64,000 bases of DNA. Source: Microbacterium sp. RU1D (GTDB lineage Bacteria; Actinomycetota; Actinomycetes; Actinomycetales; Microbacteriaceae). Made by a program: the position numbers and the translations under genes. The stretch is taken from the NCBI RefSeq assembly GCF_900156435.1, contig NZ_FTPQ01000001.1, forward strand, positions 682,001-746,000. The letters run 5' to 3'. The notes beneath the pieces were generated by a model that had not been told where the DNA came from, searched no databases, and saw only the letters and a program-made list of their open reading frames with translations. Positions 58,510-64,000 of this stretch are shown one piece after another. Positions within the stretch are counted from its first letter, which is position 1. Every line of letters starts with the position of its first letter.

Positions 58510-59163
58510 TCAGACGTCGGTCGGGTCGTCGGCGCCGTCGCCGTGGACGACCTCCTTGACGATCAGCAGGCGGTAGGGCGAGCCGTCGGGCGAGTGCCAG
58601 CGGTGCGGCGTGCCCGAGCGGCAGTACACCGAGTCGCCGACGTGCATCGTGCGCTCGCCGAAGGCGCCGAACGAGATCACGATGGAGCCCTCGAGCACCG
58701 TGAGGAACTCGTCCTCGTCGTGCGCGTAGTGATCGCCCGGCTGCGGGTTCGATCCGGTGAACTCGAGCGGCTCGAAGCGCCGGGGGCCCTCCGCGAGCAG
58801 GCGGGCGGTGCCCTCGGCGTACGGACCGGTCACGCCCGCGCCGGCCGCCACGAACGACGGCTGCGCATCGGCGTCGGCGCGCGGGGGCTCGGAGCCCGCG
58901 ATCAGCTCGACCCGGCTCGTGCCCAGGGCCCGCGCCAGTCGCTCGAGGCTCGCCATGCTCGGTCGGGCGAGGCCCCGCTCGAGCTGGCTGAGGAACGGAT
59001 GCGACAACTCGGCCGCCTCGGCGAGCTGGGTGAGCGTGAGGCCCCGTGCCTTGCGCAGGCCGCGCAGGTGCGCCCCGAGGCGCTCGTCGCTGGTGGGGGC
59101 GTGCGTCTTCGGGGTCGAATGCGCGAACGAGAGGGGAACCGCCGGTGGAGCCATGGACGTCAT
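58510..59163 (-). CDS. XRE-family regulator with C-terminal cupin domain
   Basis: A 217-aa regulator. The HTH occupies residues ~30-85 (LGAHLRGLRKARGLTLTQLAEAAELSHPFLSQLERGLARPSMASLERLARAL). The cupin lies at ~130-205 (HYAHDEDEFLTVLEGSIVISFGAFGERTMHVGDSVYCRSGTPHRWHSPDG), with conserved His and Glu residues. It is encoded in the middle of an operon with XdhC and a deaminase homologue, so it probably senses a metabolite of that set. It is a paralogue in design of the regulator at 14236, but the two sequences are clearly different. ATG 59163 overlaps the preceding stop by 4 bases. Confidence 0.85.
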   Translation of the reverse strand: MTSMAPPAVPLSFAHSTPKTHAPTSDERLGAHLRGLRKARGLTLTQLAEAAELSHPFLSQLERGLARPSMASLERLARALGTSRVELIAGSEPPRADADAQPSFVAAGAGVTGPYAEGTARLLAEGPRRFEPLEFTGSNPQPGDHYAHDEDEFLTVLEGSIVISFGAFGERTMHVGDSVYCRSGTPHRWHSPDGSPYRLLIVKEVVHGDGADDPTDV

Positions 59164-60458
59164 CGTGCCACCCTCTCGAAGAGGCGGGCGACGATCTCGC
59201 CCTCGTCGGCGCTCACGAGGCGGCCCCGGTCGACCACGATCCGCCCGCCCACGACGACCGTGCGCGGGCGCCGGCCGGGGGCGGCCCACAGCAGCCCGGC
59301 GACGGCATCCGCGACGCCGGCGTCGGCCACGCCGGACACGTCCCAGAGGCACAGGTCGCCCGCCGATCCCGGCGTCAGGCGCCCGAGGTCGGGGCGTCCG
59401 AGACCGTCGGCCGACCCCTCCGTGGCCATCGACAGCACCTCGGATGCCGGCAGTTGCGGCCCCACGAGCGCCGACACCTGCATCGCCAGGCGCGCGTCCG
59501 CGAGCAGATGACCCGCATCGTTGCTTCCGCCGCCGCTGGTGCCGAGACCCACCGGGATGCCGGCATCCCGGAGTCGTCGCACGGGCGCGATGCCCCAGCC
59601 CATCGGTACGTCGCAGCCGGGAGCGTGCGTGGCGGTGACCCCGGATGCCGCGAGGCGGGCGATCTCGTCGGGGGTCACGTCGCACAGGTGCGCGAGCGTC
59701 ACGTCGGGACCGAGCCAGCCCCACTCCTCGAGCAGGTCGAGCGGTCGCCGCCCGTACCGTTCGAGCGCGATCTCGACGTCGACCACTTCGTTGGCCTGCG
59801 TGCGGCGTCGCAGCCCGTGGCGTCGGGCCACCTCGCCCAGCAGCTCGAACGTCTCGCGTGGGTCGCTGTGCACGCCCGCGGGTCCGACGGCGACCTGCAG
59901 CATTCCGTCGGGCGACAGGCCACCGACGCCGTCGGGCACGAGCGCCGAGACGATCGCTTCGGCCGAGACGGCGGCCTCCTGCGGGTCGTCGCGCGCGGCG
60001 CCGCGCACGAACGCCAGGCGTGCACCGAGGTCGGATGCCGCCGTTGCGGCGGCGCGCGCCATCCCGACCGTGTCGGCGCCGCTCGGCCAGGTCAGGTGGT
60101 GGTCGGCGACCGTCGTCACCCCGTTCAGCAGCGCTTCGGCGAGGCCGGCGCGCGCGGCGAGGGACGTCAGCTCAGGGTCGACGCCGGCCTCGGAGTAGGC
60201 GGCGGCCATCGCCGGCAGCCACTCGCGCATCGGGATGCCGCGGGTTCCAGGGAGCGTCCGGAACGCGGTCTGCAGCAGGTGGTGGTGCGCGTTCACCAGA
60301 CCCGGGGTGACGACGCAGCCCGACGCGTCGACGACCCGCGCCCCGGCGAGGTCGGCCGTGTCGACGACGCGCCCGTCGGCGATCACGACGTCGCCCGTGC
60401 GCACGCGCGCGGAGCCCTCGACGACGGCGACCGCGCCGCGCACGACGACGACGCTCAT
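59160..60458 (-). CDS. 8-Oxoguanine-deaminase-like amidohydrolase with altered metal site
   Basis: A 432-aa protein of the deaminase superfamily. It keeps the N-terminal HxH motif in NAHHHLLQT, as in 8-oxoguanine deaminases, and the later His in VTLAHLCDV. Where relatives have HTHLAE it reads RTQANE, so the metal-binding His is Gln. Where relatives have VDGSASND it reads TSGGGSND, so the catalytic metal-binding Asp is Ser. The fold otherwise looks complete and in frame, with C-terminal GDLCLWDVSG. Activity may be lost or changed. It overlaps XdhC and the XRE-cupin gene by 4 bases each, so it is still part of a working operon. Confidence 0.78.
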   Translation of the reverse strand: MSVVVVRGAVAVVEGSARVRTGDVVIADGRVVDTADLAGARVVDASGCVVTPGLVNAHHHLLQTAFRTLPGTRGIPMREWLPAMAAAYSEAGVDPELTSLAARAGLAEALLNGVTTVADHHLTWPSGADTVGMARAAATAASDLGARLAFVRGAARDDPQEAAVSAEAIVSALVPDGVGGLSPDGMLQVAVGPAGVHSDPRETFELLGEVARRHGLRRRTQANEVVDVEIALERYGRRPLDLLEEWGWLGPDVTLAHLCDVTPDEIARLAASGVTATHAPGCDVPMGWGIAPVRRLRDAGIPVGLGTSGGGSNDAGHLLADARLAMQVSALVGPQLPASEVLSMATEGSADGLGRPDLGRLTPGSAGDLCLWDVSGVADAGVADAVAGLLWAAPGRRPRTVVVGGRIVVDRGRLVSADEGEIVARLFERVAR

Positions 60459-61432
60459 GCGCTCCTCACGGCGCACGCTGCGGCGGCGGTGTCCGCGAAC
60501 GAAAGAGCGCCGTGCAGACGCGCACCCGAGCCGTCTCGCAGGGGCCGTGCGCTCGCCGCGTTGCGGGATGCCACGATCTCGGCGATCACCGACAGTGCGG
60601 TCTCCTCCGGCGAGGCGCCGCCCAGATCCAGGCCGAGCGGGGAATGCAGGCGTGCGAGCTCGGGATCCGTCACCCCGGCGGCGCGCAGCAGCTGTGCGCG
60701 GCGAGCGACCGTCGCCCGCGCGCCCATCGCGCCCACGAACCCCACCGGCATCCGCAATGCCGTTCGGAGTGCGGGGACGTCGAGGCGTTCGTCGTGCGTG
60801 AGCACGCACACCGCGGTGCGTTCGTCGGCGTCGTCGAGGCCCGCGAGGTAGTCGTGCGGGGCGGCGACGACGACCTCGACGGCGTCGGGGAAGCGTTCGC
60901 GCGTGGCGAGCAGCGCCCAGTCGTCGCACACCGTCACCGCGAATCCCGCGGCCGCGCCCAGGCGGCACAGGGCCGCCGCGTGTTCGCCGGCGCCGAGGAC
61001 GATCAGGCGCGGGGCCGCGGGCCGCTCGAGCACGAGCGGGTCTCCGTCGAGCTCGAGCCGCACGCTCGCGCTGCGCCCCGCGCGGGCCGCCTCGAGCGCG
61101 GGGCGGACCGAGTCGTCGAGGGGATAGGCGACCACGTCGACCGCGCCGCCGCACGCGAGGCCCGCGGCGATGGGGGTCACGGTCCCGTCCGCGGTGAAGC
61201 CGAAGCGGGCGCGGCGCACCGATCCGGTGCGCAGGGCGTCGAGTCCGAGCATCACGGCGTCGTTCTCGACGCAGCCCCCGGAGATCGAGCCGATCACGCG
61301 CGCATCGCGGGTGACGACGAGGGTCGCGCCCACGCCGCGCGGTGCGCTGCGCACGACGGCGGTGACCGTGACGGCCGCGAGGGGCACCCCGGCATCCATC
61401 AGGGGCACCAGGTCGGCGGCCAGATCGAGCAT
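60455..61432 (-). CDS. XdhC/CoxI-family molybdoenzyme maturation protein
   Basis: A 325-aa protein. The N-terminal XdhC_CoxI block is LVPLMDAGVPLAAVTVTAVVRSAPRGVGATLVVTRDARVIGSISGGCVENDAV, containing the conserved GGCVE. The C-terminal Rossmann domain includes RLIVLGAGEHAAALCRLGAAAGFAVTVCDDW and CVLTHDERLDVPAL. XdhC binds molybdopterin cofactor and delivers its sulfurated form to xanthine dehydrogenase. It is divergent from a MocA-like gene, which fits a cofactor-supply unit for the xanthine dehydrogenase 30 kb away. It is the first gene of its operon. Confidence 0.9.
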   Translation of the reverse strand: MLDLAADLVPLMDAGVPLAAVTVTAVVRSAPRGVGATLVVTRDARVIGSISGGCVENDAVMLGLDALRTGSVRRARFGFTADGTVTPIAAGLACGGAVDVVAYPLDDSVRPALEAARAGRSASVRLELDGDPLVLERPAAPRLIVLGAGEHAAALCRLGAAAGFAVTVCDDWALLATRERFPDAVEVVVAAPHDYLAGLDDADERTAVCVLTHDERLDVPALRTALRMPVGFVGAMGARATVARRAQLLRAAGVTDPELARLHSPLGLDLGGASPEETALSVIAEIVASRNAASARPLRDGSGARLHGALSFADTAAAACAVRSA

Positions 61433-61468
61433 GGGGGCGACGGTAGTCGGGGCGTGTTTCGCGCACGC

Positions 61469-61474
61469 TACGCT
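61469..61474 (+). promoter_or_regulatory. -10 box of the MocA-like gene
   Basis: TACGCT lies 9 bases before ATG 61484, compatible with a very short leader or a leaderless message. GTG 61478 is an alternative start. Confidence 0.4.
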
Positions 61475-61483
61475 GTCGTGACC

Positions 61484-62053
61484 ATGCCCGCCGCGCCCTC
61501 CGCCGCCGTCTCCGGGCTCGTCCTGGCAGCGGGAGCGGGCCGCCGTTTCGGCGGTCCCAAGGCCCTCGCCCGCACCCCCGGTGGAACGCCCTGGTTGGCG
61601 CTCGCGGTCCGTGCGCTGAGAGTGGGCGGATGCCACGACGTCACCGTCGCGCTGGGAGCCGCGGCCGACGAGGCGGCGGTTCTCGTGCCCGACGGCGTCG
61701 CGATCGTGCACGTCGCCGACTGGGCGTCGGGGATGGCGGCGTCCTTGCGCGCGGGCCTCGGGGCGCTCGCAGACGGCCCGGCCGTCGCGGCAGCGGTCAT
61801 CCCCGTCGACACCCCCGAGCTGCCGCCGGCGGCCGTGGCGCGCCTGCTCCGCCACGCCGACCGGGACGTGCTCGCGCAGGCCACCTATGCCGACGAACCG
61901 GGTCACCCGGTCCTGCTCGGGCGGTCCCACTGGACCGCGGTGTCGGCCGCGGTACGCGGCGACATGGGGGCGCGGCCGTACCTGATCGCTCAGGGTGCGA
62001 CCTTCGTGGAGTGCGCGGACCTGTGGTCGGGCGCCGACCACGACGTGCGCTGA
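61484..62053 (+). CDS. MocA-like molybdenum cofactor nucleotidyltransferase
   Basis: A 189-aa NTP-transferase-fold protein. The nucleotide-binding start is SGLVLAAGAGRRFGGPKALARTPGG. Further blocks are VHVADWASGMAASLRAGLGAL and AAAVIPVDTPELPPAAVARLLRHA (the metal-binding Asp), and the C-terminal YADEPGHPVLLGRSHW is typical of the MocA/CoxI-associated group. MocA adds CMP to molybdopterin, the form used by xanthine-dehydrogenase-family enzymes. Together with the divergent XdhC gene it should serve maturation of the fused xanthine dehydrogenase. Confidence 0.85.
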   Translation: MPAAPSAAVSGLVLAAGAGRRFGGPKALARTPGGTPWLALAVRALRVGGCHDVTVALGAAADEAAVLVPDGVAIVHVADWASGMAASLRAGLGALADGPAVAAAVIPVDTPELPPAAVARLLRHADRDVLAQATYADEPGHPVLLGRSHWTAVSAAVRGDMGARPYLIAQGATFVECADLWSGADHDVR

Positions 62054-62289
62054 CGCGGGCCGTCCGCCGCGCGTCCTGCGGTTCCCGACCGATCGGTCAC
62101 GGTCCGGTCACGGCCGTGGAGGTATTTTGACGTGGCTATAGACAAAACCCCCTCGGGTGGATATTTTTTCGGAGCCGTCATAATTCGACGGACCAGAGTG
62201 CCGGGACGACGACGTACCCGATCCGACGCCGGGGAGGGCGCGGGTACGGACCAGAGGGTCCCTGCTGTTCAGAGAGGAACGCAGATCAC
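62054..62289 (+). promoter_or_regulatory. AT-richer leader and promoter region of the sugar transporter operon
   Basis: Unusually AT-rich for this genome between about 62125 and 62195 (TATTTTGACG, CTATAGACAAAA, ATATTTTTTC, CATAATTC). CATAAT at 62179-62184 is a plausible -10, with TATAGA (62138-62143) as an alternative. GAGAGGA lies about 12 bases before ATG 62290. No operator could be assigned with confidence. Confidence 0.4.
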
Positions 62290-63408
62290 ATGCTGAAGAA
62301 AATCCTGACCGGTGCGGCCATCGCCGCACTCGCGGTGGGCCTCGGAGCCTGCAGCTCGACGCGCCCCGCGGACGGCGGCGGAGACGCCGCCGGCGCGAGC
62401 GGCGACTGCAACGTCGGCATCGCGATGCCGACCCGCAGCCTCGAGCGCTGGATCAACGACGGTGAGCAGCTGCAGAAGAAGCTGCAGGACGCCGGCTGCA
62501 CGGTCGACCTGCAGTACGCCGACAACAAGACCGACCAGCAGATCAGCCAGATCCAGAACCAGATCTCGGGTGGGGCGAAGATCCTCGTCATCGCCGCGAT
62601 CGACGGCTCGACGCTCGGTCCCGTCCTCGAGGAGGCGAAGTCGCAGAACGCCACCGTCATCGCCTACGACCGTCTCATCAACGGCAGCGAGAACGTGGAC
62701 TACTACGCCACCTTCGACAACTACAAGGTCGGCACCCTGCAGGGCCAGTACATCGAGGAGCAGCTGGGTCTGAAGGACGGCAAGGGTCCCTTCAACCTCG
62801 AGCCCTTCGCCGGCAGCCCCGATGACAACAACGCCAAGTTCTTCTTCGCCGGCGCCTGGGACGTCCTCCAGCCCTACGTCGAGAAGGGCCAGCTGGTCGT
62901 GCCCAGCGGCAAGTCGCCCGCCAACGACGACGCGTGGGCGTCGATCGGCATCCAGGGCTGGGCCTCCGACAAGGCCCAGGCCGAGATGGACAACCGCCTC
63001 TCGTCGTTCTACGGCGACGGCAAGAAGGTCAACGTCGTGCTCTCGCCCAACGACAGCCTCGCCATCGGTATCGAGGCGTCGCTGAAGTCGGCCGGCTACA
63101 CCGCCGGAGCGGACTACCCGATCATCACGGGTCAGGATGCCGACAAGGCCAACGTCAAGGCGATCCTCGACGGGCTGCAGTCCATGACGGTCTGGAAGGA
63201 CACCCGTGCCCTCGGCGACCGCGTCTTCACGATGATCCAGGAGATCAAGGACGGCAAGGAAGTCGAGGTCAACGACACCGAGACCTACGACAACGGCAAG
63301 AAGGTCGTCCCCTCGTACCTGCTGACCCCCGAGGTCGTCGTCAAGGACGACGTGCAGTCCAAGCTCATCGACTCGGGCTTCCTGAAGGCCTCCGACGTCG
63401 GGCTCTGA
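62290..63408 (+). CDS. chvE: Sugar ABC transporter substrate-binding lipoprotein (ChvE-like)
   Basis: A 372-aa periplasmic-type sugar-binding protein. The signal peptide ends in the lipobox VGLGACSS. The mature part follows ChvE: VGIAMPTRSLERWINDGEQLQKKLQDAGCTVDLQYADNKTDQQISQIQNQISGGAKILVIAAIDG, then VIAYDRLINGSENVDYYATFDNYKVGTLQGQYI and NVVLSPNDSLAIGIEASLKSAGY. It delivers monosaccharides (galactose, glucose, arabinose or xylose type) to the GguA/GguB-type importer. It has fewer GC-rich synonymous oddities and a much stronger codon bias than neighbours, as expected of a highly expressed binding protein. Two strong hairpins follow it. Confidence 0.9.
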   Translation: MLKKILTGAAIAALAVGLGACSSTRPADGGGDAAGASGDCNVGIAMPTRSLERWINDGEQLQKKLQDAGCTVDLQYADNKTDQQISQIQNQISGGAKILVIAAIDGSTLGPVLEEAKSQNATVIAYDRLINGSENVDYYATFDNYKVGTLQGQYIEEQLGLKDGKGPFNLEPFAGSPDDNNAKFFFAGAWDVLQPYVEKGQLVVPSGKSPANDDAWASIGIQGWASDKAQAEMDNRLSSFYGDGKKVNVVLSPNDSLAIGIEASLKSAGYTAGADYPIITGQDADKANVKAILDGLQSMTVWKDTRALGDRVFTMIQEIKDGKEVEVNDTETYDNGKKVVPSYLLTPEVVVKDDVQSKLIDSGFLKASDVGL

Positions 63409-63416
63409 TCCCCATC

Positions 63417-63479
63417 GGCCGGGGCGGGCGTGCCCGCCCCGGCCCTCTCGCGGCGGGGCGGGTTCGCCCGCCCCGCCGC
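63417..63479 (+). terminator. Twin strong hairpins between binding-protein and ATPase genes
   Basis: Stem 1: 63417-63429 with 63432-63444 (13 bp, 2-base loop). Stem 2: 63450-63462 with 63467-63479 (13 bp, TTCG loop). Between a binding-protein gene and the ATPase gene such stems usually act as partial terminators and protect the upstream message, giving excess binding protein. Confidence 0.75.
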
Positions 63480-63525
63480 TCGATCCTCGCCGTCGCGGCG
63501 AGGGAGCTGACGGAGGAAACACACC

Positions 63526-64000
63526 ATGACCGAACCGATCCTGCGCATGGCGGGGATCTCGAAGTCGTTCAACGGCGTTCCGGCCCTGGCCGACGTGTCT
63601 GTCGACGTGTACCGCGGCGAGGTCCACGCGATCTGCGGCGAGAACGGCGCCGGCAAGTCGACCCTGATGAAGGTGCTCAGCGGCGTCTACCCGGCAGGGA
63701 CGTTCGACGGCTCGATCACCCTCGAGGGCGAGCAGATGGACTTCCGCTCGATCAACGACAGCGAGGCCGCCGGCATCGTCATCATCCACCAGGAGCTGGC
63801 GCTCAGCCCCTACCTCTCGATCGCCGAGAACATCTTCCTGGGCAACGAGAAATCCAAGCGCGGCGTCATCGACTGGAACGCCACGAACACCGCCGCCGCC
63901 GACCTGCTCAAACGCGTCGGCCTGCGCGAGAACCCGGCGACCAAGATCTACGAGCTCGGCGTCGGCAAGCAGCAGCTGGTCGAGATCGCGAAGGCGCTGG
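63526..64000 (+). CDS. gguA: Sugar ABC transporter ATP-binding protein (GguA/MmsA-like), 3' end outside the window
   Basis: The first 158 residues of a double-ATPase sugar importer subunit; the gene runs off the end. [60 protein letters not shown] contains Walker A, and [25 protein letters not shown] is the Q-loop block. [13 protein letters not shown] is the start of the ABC signature, in the degenerate form typical of sugar ATPases. CGGAGGAA lies 7 bases before ATG 63526. It pairs with the ChvE-like protein; the permease gene should follow outside the window. Confidence 0.9.
   Translation, partial: MTEPILRMAGISKSFNGVPALADVSVDVYRGEVHAICGENGAGKSTLMKVLSGVYPAGTFDGSITLEGEQMDFRSINDSEAAGIVIIHQELALSPYLSIAENIFLGNEKSKRGVIDWNATNTAAADLLKRVGLRENPATKIYELGVGKQQLVEIAKAL

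Overview
The window looks like chromosomal DNA of a high-GC actinobacterium. The best guess is a member of the Microbacteriaceae such as Microbacterium. That guess rests on very high GC with strong G/C at third codon positions, many GTG starts, operons with 4-base ATGA overlaps, leaderless promoters, and gene families typical of the group. It is an inference from sequence style, not a database match. No rRNA, tRNA, CRISPR array, phage gene or transposase was seen.

Layout. 1-5.5 kb: the end of a membrane-anchored septum-formation-like protein, an alpha-glucosidase with its LacI repressor and a perfect operator, apt, and a two-module Lrp-type regulator. 5.6-11.9 kb: a tightly overlapping six-gene operon (deacetylase-fold hydrolase, MHS transporter, SDR, ketopantoate-reductase-like protein, M20 hydrolase, OYE flavoprotein) preceded by two identical-type 15-bp operators. 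The substrate is unknown. 11.9-31.5 kb: a nearly complete purine catabolic island. Urate is oxidised by HpxO rather than uricase, then come HIU hydrolase and OHCU decarboxylase, an XRE-cupin regulator, an NCS1 permease, a racemase, allantoinase, a formamidase-family protein, an HpxZ-HpxY-type fusion, a PucG aminotransferase, an allantoate amidohydrolase, PhzF, and a xanthine dehydrogenase whose 2Fe-2S and molybdopterin parts are one polypeptide. A methylenetetrahydrofolate-reductase-like gene is divergent from the dehydrogenase operon.

31.6-45.1 kb: three or more flavin monooxygenases, an FAD/NAD(P)-binding protein, a GNAT acetyltransferase, a polar amino-acid ABC transporter, an M20 deacylase and an AhpD-like protein. 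Together these resemble the acetylate-oxidise-deacetylate salvage of S-modified cysteine known from Bacillus. A PP2C phosphatase and a second GNAT sit inside. 45-49 kb: SDR, HSL-type hydrolase, an intact metal-dependent deaminase, then a deletion scar joining two gene fragments. 49-57 kb: MFS exporter, creatininase-family enzyme, FAD oxidase, NitT/TauT-type ABC transporter and a cytosine-deaminase-like enzyme. 57.5-62 kb: ferredoxin-type reductase, XRE-cupin regulator, a deaminase homologue lacking two metal ligands, XdhC and a MocA-like nucleotidyltransferase, probably supporting xanthine dehydrogenase maturation. 62.3 kb to the end: the start of a ChvE/GguA-type sugar ABC transporter.

Regulation and repeats. 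The 17-bp pattern TGTT-N9-AACA occurs at five promoters of the purine/pyrimidine genes over 43 kb (14038, 17504, 30420, 47229, 57185; the 17504 copy ends in TACA). At four of them the promoter also carries GAAAC-N10-TANNNT. This suggests one coordinated regulon that also takes in the outlying deaminases. GlnR-like boxes suggest nitrogen control on top. A family of palindromic elements about 71 bp long occurs four times, and one copy lies inside the xanthine dehydrogenase coding sequence, where it encodes part of the interdomain linker.
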